The notes under the pieces were generated by a model that did not search any database, had not been told where the DNA came from, and saw only the letters and a list, made by a program, of their open reading frames with translations. From Talpa occidentalis (lineage: Eukaryota > Chordata > Mammalia > Eulipotyphla > Talpidae), in contig NW_023601543.1 in the NCBI RefSeq assembly GCF_014898055.3, forward strand, positions 16,246,933-16,310,932: a stretch of DNA of 64,000 nt. Direction: 5' to 3'. Of this stretch, positions 47,481 to 58,956 are shown one piece after another. The stretch's first letter is position 1; each line of letters begins with the position of its first letter. A program made the translations under genes and the position numbers.

Positions 47481-48654
47481 CGGGGAAGTAATTCTTTTCA
47501 GAAGGAAAAAAAGGGGAAGACTATTTGGAAACTAGACAAATGGAAAATCTTAAAAACCCTTCACCATAAATATTAGTAAAAAGTTTAAGCCATCTGAGCA
47601 GGTAACTTTATCTTACTCCATCTGCCTCAAGCACTATTTGAATCTAATTGTTCTTTTATAAACGAATGAATTCTGCATTAATGTACCTGTCTTATAGCTG
47701 GAAGTTTTAATGGAAGCTATAAGGGCTCTGTTAGCATCTGTCTTTATGTTTATGTATGTATTTGTATGTATGTTATAAATGTGTGATATCTTCCTACCTA
47801 CAGATGGTATTGCTAAAATTAATTTATAAAAAACTCTATTTAATTGGTTTACAGAAAATTAAATGTTTATATAAATGAAACATACTCTCACAAATATAGA
47901 GATGACTCCAAATGTTTTTTACATTCACATGATCTGGATAATCTTCAGAAAATAACAATTAGTTTAAGTTTATTGACTTAAATAAAACAGACAAGTCTTT
48001 AGAGTCATATAAAATACAATGCAGGCACACAACTTTTATTCTACCTAGGATTACTAAAAGTTAAGTGAGCTTAAATTATTTCTGCAACAATAATTGTCAG
48101 CAATAAAAGTACTTTAAGATGATGGGTAACTAATGTCTCATGAAACTTTCATGAGTGATCTATAATTGTTAAGAACATGTAAATTTAATAGATGTAAAAG
48201 TTTATAATTAATCTTGACAACAATAATTATGCTTCATAATATGTCTATTTGAAGACAGTTTTCAAAATATTTTTGATGACTTGAACCCTTAAATTTATCT
48301 GAAATGGTGGGTAGTCATTGAATATCTAGATCATTTCACTGAAAACTTAATTAATAAATATAGTTTTGAACATTTTTGGCTTCCTTGTAGAGGAACTAAA
48401 GATATTTGAGTCTATTAGTAAAAATGTTCTGTAACACTTTGAAAAATGTAGTATGAAAAAGAATATACTTCTAGAAATTATAAAGTGTATTAAAAATTTG
48501 CCAATCCACAGAATACTAGTATAACAGTCCACAATTTTTACTTCTTAGTTTTCAATAGAAATAAAGGATTCTAAGTGTTAAAAACTGTAATTGAAATAAT
48601 TAAAATACTAGAAATAATGAGGGTTACATCTTATACAAGGAGAGTAGAATATGT
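47481..48654. other. AT-rich intergenic DNA, nothing recognised
   Basis: No gene, RNA or repeat recognised. Confidence 0.5.
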
Positions 48655-49130
48655 TTTTGGTAAGTTATGAAATGTCTTTTTGAATATATGTTGTTTTGTC
48701 CCTGATTTAGTTCACTTAGCACAGTATTGTTGAGGTTTATCTATGTTGTAGAATGTGTTAGTACTTCATTCTTTTTAAAGGCCCAGATAACATTCTACTA
48801 TATGAATGTTAAATGTTTGTTTATTCATTTATCAGTTAATAGATATTTGAGTTTTTTCCACATCGTAGGTATTTGGAATAGTGCTATTAACATTAATATA
48901 CAAGTTTAAGTGAAAACACAGGTTTTCAATTGCCTTGGTTATATGACTAGGGGTAGAATTCTTGCATCATATGATAACTCTACACTTAACATTGCAAAGA
49001 ATGTCTAAACTTTTTTCACAGTAGCTGAGCCATTTTACATACATGGGTAATTTCTGAACAATAAAATCTCTTCACATCCTCACCAACCAACCATAGACTT
49101 TCTTGTTTAATTCTCCAGTAATACGGACAT
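48655..49130 (-). mobile_element. old L1 ORF2 end
   Basis: Antisense ORF2 phrases: ttcacttagcacagtattgt, attctactatatgaatg, tgagttttttccacatcgta and ctcttcacatcctcaccaac. Diverged. The plus frame 48727-48909 is its shadow. Confidence 0.78.
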
Positions 49131-50684
49131 CTTTTGTTTCCTAATGGAATATAGAGAATCAAGGGAAGTGCTCTGTAAATGCCCTCAGCACCTTCTAAAC
49201 AGTAGATTTTGCTTTTGTCTCTCAGGGGTTGTCACACATATTGGCAATGTTAGCTCTAGAGATTTGTAGCTGCAGACATTCCTGTGTGTATTTCTAGATG
49301 TCCTCAGAATTTCTCTATTCATCAGCACTTCACTATATAATGAGCCTCAGAATAAAGAAGTCTTGTAATTTAACTAAAATTTGCCAGCTTTTTTTTTTTA
49401 CAAGAATCTTGTTTTCTCATGAATTTTGAAAATGGCAGATACTGCTTTCTTTATTCCTTCTTAAAACTAGACAGTTAGTAGACACACCTTACTTATATTT
49501 TGAAACTTCTATATTTCAGTGAGTTCATTTCCCCAACCCTATTTAAAAATAATTTGTGTTGAAAAATATTGACTGATTTGTTTAAATTATGGACTTCTTG
49601 ATTATTTTAGGGTTTAGAGTCTTTAAACATTCTACAAAGCACTTGCCTAATATGTTTCCTTTTGGTATGATTTTTGGCTACATTATTGATCTATTTTACT
49701 CAAGTTTACCTAAGTATGCTAAGTTCATCAAGATGTATGTAGTTTTACAAATTATAAATGACCTTTTCTACATTGTAGATGACTTTTTCAATATCAGCTA
49801 CAAACTCTGCTTTAGTTTCTGTCTTCATACTGTCAAACACAATTGTCTAGATGTCTGTCATCTACAAGTTTATAATGAACTCTGTGTGCTGAGCACTGTG
49901 TCAAATCAGTTCATTAGCAGCTTTACCAATCGTTTTCTCCTTTCAATTGTTTCTTTCCATTACTGCTGCCAGCTGTGGCCTAGTTCCAAAATGTCATCTA
50001 AGAACATAAAACAGCTTGGGACAGTGAGATAGCATTTTAACAGATTAAAGATTTTCCTTTAATACCCTAAATGTAATACTACTGCCAGTAACTCTTTGTG
50101 GAGAGACCTACCTATATGACTGCTGAGATGCATGTGTCATTACAGATATAAGTAGATAGATTGGCAGGTAGCTAGACTGAGTGATCTATATAGATAAATA
50201 GAATTATACAGAAAAATGAAAACAAATATTAAGCTCATTACTATATGCATTTCCCGCTTTATAAATTAATTGGAATTCTAAGGGATTTCTTTAATTTGGT
50301 AGATGGAGAATAAAATTACTTACATAAAAATTAGATTTACAAGGCTAGATAATAAATATCTATATGATGTATATAATAGCAATTGAATTGAAACACTTGG
50401 CACTACCAGTTGATAGAATTGATAGTGGGTTATTTTCACAGTAAGAAAAATACAATGTAAAATCAATTTTATTCCCAAAGACTTTCATCAAGGTGTTGTT
50501 GAAAAACCTACAGTCAGAAATGGCAAAGGGAATTAAATACATTTGTATGTATTAAATTATGTTTATATATAGAGTCCTAGTACACTGGAGGAATTTTAGT
50601 GCAATTATTTAAAGAAAAGACTTACAGAACACAAAAGTATGTAGTAGTGGCACTTGTGGCATTAGTATTAGTAGAAGCAACAGC
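49131..50684. other. AT-rich intergenic DNA with one unexplained open frame
   Basis: No repeat or gene recognised. The frame 49589-50032 (147 codons, plus) is the longest one I cannot explain by a repeat. Its product would be rich in Phe, Leu, Ile and Cys with no motif I know. No start context, splice partner or promoter supports it, and it is probably chance. Confidence 0.45.
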
Positions 50685-50850
50685 AGCGGCTAATATACAT
50701 TGAGTACTTACTAAAAGCCAGGTACTATGAGAAGAATGTTGCATGGATTGTTTCATTTAATCTCCACATTAACTTGGAGACAGATATGGTATTTTCATCC
50801 TAACTTTCAGATACGCTATGACTTATCCAAAAGTCAGATAATAAGTGAAA
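50685..50850 (+). mobile_element. MIR fragment
   Basis: ttgagtacttactaaaagcc, aggtactatgagaag and tcatttaatctccacattaa follow the MIR 5' to middle part. Confidence 0.72.
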
Positions 50851-52229
50851 AGCAAAAATAATTAAATCCAATCCATTTAATTAAAAATTCATAAATTTTC
50901 CTATATATTAGCAATTATCACAATATAAAACTATAGTAAAATTCATAAAATATATGTACATAAATGTGTATAATGTAATCATTAAAAAGTTAAATAGCTG
51001 TCCCTATTAATGGGACTATTTGTAGCTTTGCCTTTTTTTCTTTTTCTATGTTTTATTATTTTTACATTGAATCTACATTAGATTTATATCTGGAAAATGA
51101 GGTTTTAAGAAAATAATAGTTGTCATACAGCTATATAAAATGAAATACACATAATTATCAGGGGGATAATTTTTAGTTCAGGTGCCATAGCAGTTCATAA
51201 AAATTATGAAATACACTGCATTATGAGCTAAAAGAGAATTCTGAATTTAATAAGGTGGAGGCAGTTTAACGATCATTAGTATATACCCTTTTATAAGCAT
51301 CAAAGCATTATATGAATAAAAACTTTTAAATAACACAAAGTAGGGTTAGATTTAAATATTTACCAAATGTAGTAGTTTCACAAAATCAAATGTTTTTCAC
51401 ACACTCCTTATTTACAATGACTACATTGTATGTAGAGTCATGTTGTTACTTAAACACACTGATCTCACGCAAAATCAAAAATGTGAGAAATTAGTCTGTA
51501 AACTTTATGTAAGATTTCAAAGAGGTGATCAACTTAGACTCAACATTGGTGCAAAAACTGATATATATTTATATTTATGTAAGCACTGATTTTGCCTTTG
51601 ATACCAAACAAAAAGTTGCTGCCAATGAGTTAGTGACTGCATTCTGGAAGATTCATATACCAGGTTGTTTTTTTAAAATGGTTCTTCCCCCTCTGCAGAA
51701 TTTTCATATAAGGGTTGATCTGTTTTTTTGGTTTGTTTGTTTCTCCTTCATACTCATTTAAAATGAGGAGAGGTAGGAAATATCGAAATACACACCCAGG
51801 AAAGAGATTTATGTGTTAGAAGAAGGCTGGGAAAGAAAAGGAGTATGCTCTAAATATTACGTTCATGAGTTTGTTTGGATGTCATCCAAAATCATTGAAA
51901 AGAGCGAACAGACCTACACGCCAAACCCCAGAGCCGTGTTCAAGTTGTTCAGCATACATTCCAGACTGAGAATCAATGCTACAAACAGCTACAACTGCCA
52001 GCAGCTTTGAGAATAACTTGAAAACATGACATTTAGATTTTAGAAATATTTTTCATAGCAATTGAGATGGTAAAACACATACGTTGATGTAGTGCACTGC
52101 TTTGTCTTGTGTCAGTAATTGCTTATGCTTCTGAAATGTCTCTATGAATTCTTTGAAAAGAACATTAGAAGTCAGCATTCCAAGGGTAAGCAAAATTTCT
52201 GTCTGTATTTTAGATATTTACATACTTGA
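50851..52229. other. AT-rich intergenic DNA
   Basis: No gene recognised. A text at 51540-51610 (ttggtgcaaaaactgatata) recalls mariner MADE1 ends only weakly. The frame 51813-52010 has no similarity I know. The area 52072-52130 has a partial relative at 53819-53880. Confidence 0.45.
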
Positions 52230-52640
52230 AGTGGATTGTTTCTGATTCATTTATAGTAACTTTTATTAACTGTTTTATTGTGAACTAATTGGAGACTCAC
52301 ATGCAACTATAAGAAATAATACAGAGATCTCATGCAGCACATAACCAGTTTCTCCCCGGTAGTATCTTGCAAAATTAAATTATCACACCCAGGATACTGA
52401 CTGACGTTGACACAAAACACATGACAATTCCATCACCACAACAAACCCTCAAGTTGCCTTGTTACAACTATACTTACTTTTCTCCTCCATGCACACTATT
52501 CTTAACCTGAAAATTTCTAATCTGTTCCCCACTTCTATAATTTTGTCATTTCCATTTACTTTTGAGAAATAGTCTCTATTGAATCCTCCTTTTTAAACGT
52601 TCAGTCCATTTTTCATTGCTTTTAGTCAGATAACTTTCAA
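52230..52640 (-). mobile_element. old L1 3' UTR
   Basis: gtgaactaattggagactca, tcacacccaggatactgact, gacaattccatcaccacaac and aatctgttccccacttctat are antisense L1M 3' UTR phrases, in order. Confidence 0.72.
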
Positions 52641-52739
52641 CTAACATGTTCTAGGTCCAATGTAATTGACCCCTTCTACCAAGTAAATAAATGCCCATGA
52701 AATATAAGTCAAAGTTACGTAGAAATATCCTAAGTTTAT

Positions 52740-52870
52740 GGTCACTAATTCAACAATTATGCACTGAGTAGCATATGCAGGATACCTTTCTAGGCATTAG
52801 GAGGCATGGTGAATAAGACACACAAGGTCCCAGTATACATGGAATTTATAATCCAAAGTCAAGAAACACA
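52740..52870 (+). mobile_element. ancient mammalian repeat fragment, unclassified
   Basis: attcaacaattatgcactga, ctttctaggcattaggaggc and aaggtcccagtatacatgga match an old mammalian-wide repeat text. A weak second piece lies at 53095-53190 (ttctaggcattgagactaca). Confidence 0.5.
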
Positions 52871-54784
52871 CACTGTTTTAAAAAGAATTTTTTTAAGAAT
52901 TAAACATACAAATACCTGATGTTTCTCAGTTGTCTACCTGTAATCAAGGGGAAATCAATCTGGTAGACTATGCACCACCTGAAGGTAGATACCCTATTTG
53001 TTTTGTTCATTTTTTGATTTTTTTAAAAAAAAAGGTGCTTGAGACATAGACATAGTATTTGGCTATTATATTCAACCACCCTTAAAGAGCCTGGTATGGT
53101 AATCCCTAGAATTTTTCTAGGCATTGAGACTACAGCAGTAATAAGAAAAATCTCCCTGTTCTCAGCACTTATAAGAATCCTAAAACTATCTGTCCAAAAT
53201 AGGTTTTCAATATCTTGTGGCTGCTGTTGCTATTGTCATTGCTTTTACTATTTTAATATTTATTTCACCTGCATTTACTTTCTGTAGTGCCTCTTTGAGC
53301 AACAACAACAACAAAAAAAAAAACCCACAAAAAACAGATGTGTGCAAAAATCCAATTTACAATGCTGCAAATATTAATGTTAATCTTTCATGATCATAAT
53401 CCTTTATGATCTTTCCTCCCACAAAAGAGATTTAACTTTTTTTCCTTCCTGTCCCCAATGGGCATGTGTAGTCAAGTATCATCTTGGTATTTATTTGAGC
53501 ACACCATGGGAGTGTAGGTGGTCATTCGAATGCAGGGGAGTGTTATTATCAACAATATTACAGAGCATGCATTCCCTTTGGGAGGATCCTAATGTTACCA
53601 CAACTAAAAAGTAAATTAATTAATTTAGATATATATAAATAAGTGAAAAAATAAAGTGTTGTGGAAAAAACATAAAATGCAGAAATCGATATTGTTGTGT
53701 AGTACATTGTTTTCACCAAACATTTCTATTTGATTTTTAGGAGATAATATATATGCATTTCATTATATTTCTTGATACTTAGTTAATTGATTTAGGGACG
53801 ATTGACTGGGTTGACTGGGTAAAACACACATGCTTATGTAGCACAGCACTTTGTCTTATGTCAGGAATTGCTGACATAAGACATAACAAATCCAATTATT
53901 ATAGCTTAATAAATCCAATTCCCAAAGATTTCTTATCTTTGGAGAAGTTGGCTAGGATTGAACTCGCCAATGATACCTGATAGAGCATATATAGTAGCAG
54001 TTGTTGTTTGTATCAACATACTTAGACTTATGTGGGTAGTTTGGGGCAGCTTGCTCCTCTTTTGATAATATGAGAGCACTGTCATCTAATATGTCCCCAA
54101 TTCCAAGAGTAAAGTGTAATATTATTTTGTACATAAATGAGTGCACTTATTTGAGACTTTTCTCTCCTGACCTTGCTTATCTTCTCCCTTCTGTTGGGTG
54201 TTGGTTATTTGTAGGAAGCATTTGTTGAGGATTTTTCTCCCTTTTTAACCTCTTTTTTTGGTGGGAACACAAAGATTTGGGGATCAAATATAATCTCAGG
54301 AGAAGTCCACGCTTTTCTTTTGACTGAAAGGCTCTTCAAAGCAGAATCCAGGCCGATAAGATGACATTTCTAACTGTTTGAATTTCTGGTGGTTTATTCT
54401 ATACAGATGTAAATTTAACATTATCTGGCCTTTAAAGGAAGAACACATGAGAGCAGGACAAAACCAAACCAAAAATAGCAAAGAGAAAAGGATTTCTGTG
54501 GAAATGTCTGACATTAGTAACACGCCCTTTCATAACCATCGCCACTATCCTAATCTTGGCACTCACCTGAATACCCAAGACCACATCAAAAACCCTTACT
54601 GACTACATGTTTCTACTGCCTTTCAAAAGGTTTTTCCTTCTTCACTCTACTTCATATCAGTCCATCCTCTGTATTTCACCTGGAATTCGCTAAGTCACTT
54701 TGGGCTTTTCATAAAGTAACTATAAAACTTAAAGAATAGAATTAAACCTTTATTTTTCAATTTAATGAAATATATACAGATGTT
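52871..54784. other. intergenic DNA
   Basis: No gene recognised. It holds the hairpin at 53853-53882. Frames at 53039-53287, 53390-53614 and 54378-54602 have no similarity I know. Confidence 0.45.
53853..53882. repeat. perfect 12-bp inverted repeat (hairpin)
   Basis: gtcttatgtcag (53853-53864), loop gaattg, ctgacataagac (53871-53882). It has no T-run behind it, so terminator use is unlikely. A relative of the left half lies near 52103-52114 without the perfect second arm. Confidence 0.9.
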
Positions 54785-54865
54785 GTTTTATAATGATACA
54801 CACCTGAAATTGATATAGTGTTATAATGCAATGTCACTTCAATAAAAAATGAATCCATCAATCAA
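54785..54865 (+). mobile_element. L1 3' terminal fragment
   Basis: atacacacctgaaattgata, tagtgttataatgcaatgtc and acttcaataaaaaatg match the extreme 3' end of older L1 families. Confidence 0.72.
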
Positions 54866-57290
54866 AGCAAAAAAATGAATGTCTACCTTGCCTGTACAGT
54901 CTGGGTTGAATTTCTAGAATCTGTATTTGTAAAGCTGTTAGGTCATTCTGAAATATAGGACTGAGGAATTGCTAGACTACAAGTCAAGTTCAAAGTCTTC
55001 AATTTAATATCAAAAGTTCAATTTAATCTCACCTGGAGGTTATTATATTTGCATGAAAATGCATCTTGAAAAAAAGTAAACTTCATTAATCACAATGACT
55101 TCTAACTGACTTGCATGTGAACAAGATTTCCTTTCACTTATGCAAAACAAGTGAATTTTTAATGCAGATATGAATTTCACACAGGGAGGAAGTAATATGT
55201 TAAACTATCAATTTTGCAGTGTAACTTTAAATGGCTTTCTTTTCTCATTTCTTGGAGTGCTAGAAGGCCTTTGGCTATATAGCTCTGTGAAACAATACAA
55301 TAAATTATATTACTGCAAGAAAAATGTTCATTATTGGGCTACTAAGACAGACTCTGATAAAATTTTCATCTACTTTGAGCATGTTTGACTGTTTATTCAA
55401 AATTCTTAGAGGATCAACAAGGTTTATTATGAAAGCCTCATTGCAATAAACACAAATATATGAAACTCATTTCATTGTCTGAGTAGTATAAAGGAAGACT
55501 TAAGATGTTGAGAAGATCAACTTGTTCAAAATATTGATGGCTTTGAGACAGTAAGTTATCTCACTGTATTTAAACCTACACTGAAGTGTCATCATCCTCA
55601 GTAGTAAATGTTGAAACTGTGAGAAGGTTTTGATTGCCAGACCAATAATATTTGTTTGTTTGCTTTTAAATTCCAGTCCTTTGCTGAAAACTGAATTATT
55701 GATGGTTCATTTTTTAAAATATATCACTTTAACCTATATATCTTTCTGACAATGGTGATCTACAACCACACTAAATACTTGGGAGTGGTAAATCTATTTA
55801 GATCTCAAAGGTGGCATACTTTCTTCAGCAATCTATAAACATGCTCCATTAATTTTATCTGTTCTTCCAAAAATTGCTAACTAAACACATATGCTACCTC
55901 TTGTTACTGAATAGACTCCAGATACACCTTTTAAAATGTCAAAATGCTTGCCAAATACCAAAAACCTTTCAGAATAAAGTTATCAGAATTACCAAATTGC
56001 CAAAAAATAAACACCCCAGTCAGAAAAGGATTCCTGCAATGGCCAAACAATAAACACACCATAATAAAAGATTCCTATGGCTCCTTTCTCCTTCAGAATT
56101 ACCAAAATCCTGCTGAAAAATAATCTAAAAATACTATATTTGAACTATCTGCAGAATAATAAAAAACAGAGGTATTATTGTATGAACCTATATTATGCAG
56201 GGCAAATTGGTTACATTAGAATAGTCCCATGACTATATTTCTTTAGCATTATGTAATTTGGTCTTGTAATATTCAAATCAATTAGGAATTAGGAAAGGGA
56301 GTTTGAATATTACTTTAAAACTGACAAAATAACATATTACCCCTTAAATTACTAGTTTCCCAAATTGTACTCTAAGGGGAAATGCATGTTAGTTTGTACT
56401 CAGTCTCATGGGAGAAACAAAAGAGATGGATATTAACATTGCACATTTATCTTTGGAGATTTATAACATATGTACAATTGTTTTGAGAAGTTAAATAGCA
56501 AGGGGATCTTTTGAACTCATTTAATGTTTAGACCTTACAAACTTTTTCATACAAGGGAAAAACTTTTTCTTTAATATCCATTGCCAGAACTGTTGAAATA
56601 AAGACCACAGACAAATTAAAATATGTTCATTAGCATCAAAATACTATAGTCAACATTTAATTCCATTCTCATATCCGTTAATGATTTATCACAGTTTTAG
56701 TATTTCTCTCTCATGTATGACCTGCAATGTCATAGTTTTGACAGTAGTTCTCATTGAAACTATCTGTCCTGCCCTAAAATTAGGAATATTTTAAACACCA
56801 ACCCTTTATTTGAAAGTAATAGTTGATGGCTGAGTATGAACGACTCCAACTGTCCATGAGTTACTCTACATGAGAAAATATTCTATCAACCCAGCCAAAT
56901 TCTCCATTTGGGCAATTGTGTTACAGAGTTAGAAAGAGAAGATAAATGATTTCAGTTCTGGCTGCCAGGGAAAAGAACACTGAGCAAATACTCTAATTTT
57001 CATAAATTGTGCTGTATATCCCAGATTAGGTGGTTGATAGTGGCCTTTAGTAATATATCATTCCTGCACAGAGTTATAAATAACAAAACTTCACACAAAA
57101 AATTAACCTGGTCTGTCTCTTCATTCAAAAAGCTTGACTAACATTTCTCCATATATCTTACCAGTCCCTCTTTCATTTTTTTGTATCATTAGCTGTCTAA
57201 AAAAAAAAAGTAGTTTATATGTTCAAATATTTTCAAACATGTTTTTTGGAGTTCTCTTAATTAAAAGGTAGGCATTACTTTTACCTTGAT
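54866..57290. other. AT-rich intergenic DNA
   Basis: No gene or classified repeat recognised. It contains the small tandem duplication at 55999-56084. The frame 55170-55388 has no similarity I know. Confidence 0.5.
55999..56084. repeat. diverged tandem duplication, unit 43 bp
   Basis: gccaaaaaataaacacccca... (55999-56041) is followed directly by gccaaacaataaacacacca... (56042-56084). Both have aaaag(g)attcct at matching places. Confidence 0.7.
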
Positions 57291-57304
57291 AATATTATTA
57301 ATAG

Positions 57305-57560
57305 CAGGTCTCCCCAGTGGCTCAGCAGGTTGAGCACAGTGCTGTGAAGCTATCTGCAGCCTCTGCAGCAGGGGTTCAATTCCCAGCCAGCCAGGGAGAT
57401 ACCCACATGGCGTGGCAGACTGTCTCGCTTGCTGCTCCCCTCAGCAGTGTTTTCAGTCGTCTGCCTGTTCTGCTCCCCATTCTGTCTCTGGTGAATTCTC
57501 TCACCCTCCTGTGCCTCTGGCCTGTACTCCAGTTCTTGCATAAATAAATAAATCTTTAAA
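57305..57560 (+). mobile_element. tRNA-derived SINE, A/B intermediate
   Basis: Head caggtctccccagtggctca, ggttgagcacagtgctgtga, B box ggttcaattccc, body ctctgtctctggtgaattct and tail aaataaataaatcttt. The 14-bp TSD aatattattaatag / aatattataaatag is at 57291-57304 and 57561-57574. Confidence 0.9.
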
Positions 57561-58017
57561 AATATTATAAATAGGTTAAATGACTTGTCTGCTATGAGCA
57601 AATACTGGGGCCAGTATTACATTGAAGCATAAACCTAACTGGATCAAAATCCTTAATTCTGTTTATCTTTACTATATTACCAAAGTATATTTTAACGATC
57701 TTCAGAGAAACTCCTCACAACAAACACTCTGACAATGAAACAGCACTTCTTGAAAGGGATTAAAGGTTCTTTGTTAATATGTGGGTGTGAAAGCCAGAAA
57801 CATGATATTTGTCACTGATGATTCAGCCCTGTATGCATAGACTGGTCTACTTAGGGAAAACAATATGGCAGTTCCTCAAAATGTCAAAAACAGATCTACA
57901 ATATGATCCAGTAATTCCATTCCTATGAACCTACCTGAAGAACACAAAATCACTAATTTGAAGGGATACATGCACTCCTATACTCATTGCAGCACTACTT
58001 TAAGAACCAAGTCATGG

Positions 58018-58283
58018 GGGCCTCCCCTGGTGGCGCAGCGGTAGAGCGCTGGGCTGAGAAGCTACCCGCAGCCTCTGCAGCACCGGTTCAATCCCCGGCC
58101 GCCAGCGAGGGTCCCACATGGCACAAAGACCTCTCCTGCCATGCCCACTGCTCCCCTCAGCAGTGTATTTCGTCGGTCTGTCTGTTCTGTTTCCCGCTCT
58201 GGCTCTGGTGAATTCTCTCACCCTCCCGCGCTTCTGACTGTACCCAGTGCTTGTATAAATAAATAAATAAATCTTAAAAAAAA
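58018..58283 (+). mobile_element. tRNA-derived SINE, subfamily A, well preserved
   Basis: Head gggcctcccctggtggcgca, B box ggttcaatccc, full body, tail aaataaataaataaatctta plus A. The 12-bp TSD accaagtcatgg / atcaagttatgg is at 58006-58017 and 58284-58295. Confidence 0.93.
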
Positions 58284-58340
58284 ATCAAGTTATGGAAACA
58301 ACATAAATGCCCTTCGACAGAGCTGTGGATTAAGAAGATA

Positions 58341-58364
58341 TGTGTGTGTGTGTGTGTGTGTGTG
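58341..58364. repeat. (TG)n microsatellite in L1
   Basis: 12 TG units at the place where L1 ORF2 normally has aagaagatgtggtacatata. It grew from that motif. Confidence 0.93.
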
Positions 58365-58956
58365 TAGATACACATATGTATCTATACATATATACTTACA
58401 TATACATACACAAGAAAATACTACTAAGCTATTAAAAAATGAACTCTTGCCATTTGAGACAACAAGGATGGAACTGGAGGGGAGTATGTTAAGTGAGTTA
58501 AGTCAGAAGGAGAAAGAATATACTGGATGATTTTACCTTGATGTGGAATATAGAAAAAATAAACAAGCAAGAAAAAATCCCACACAAACACAATGGAACT
58601 GACAAAAATAACCCAAAACAGAAACTAAGAGTATGACTGGAATTGAGGCTACTGGAGGGAGAGGAAAAGTGGAGGTGGGAGCACAGGAGGGAGGGAACAC
58701 AAAGACAGGAAGACATCTGTCGAGGTGTGAACCAACCCCCCTATATCATATATAGTGTTGTAAACAAATGTTACCTCAATAAAGGAAAAAAACAAACTGA
58801 ATAAATAAATCAATGAATGAATTCCATCTACAAACTAAAACCCAAAGGAAAAAAAATCTAAGATGTTGATTTTGGTGAAGCTGTTAATAATGGCTCTTGG
58901 TATAATGCATAAAATTAAATGTCTATTAAAATATTTCATTAAAAAGTCCAGATACT

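Larger units (their letters stand above)
57845..58795 (+). mobile_element. old L1 ORF2 end and 3' UTR
   Basis: aacagatctacaatatgatc, cagtaattccattcctatga, tggatgattttaccttgatg, a G-rich 3' UTR (ggagggagaggaaaagtgga) and a final ttacctcaataaagg. It is interrupted by a SINE and expanded by a TG microsatellite. Frame 58342-58530 is repeat plus ORF2 debris. Confidence 0.82.

Noticed and set aside
51540..51610. possible MADE1/mariner element
   Set aside because: Only ttggtgcaaaa and a short distal match; no convincing paired ends.
53853..53882. intrinsic terminator or microRNA hairpin
   Set aside because: The stem is only 12 bp and no T-run follows; too short for a microRNA precursor.
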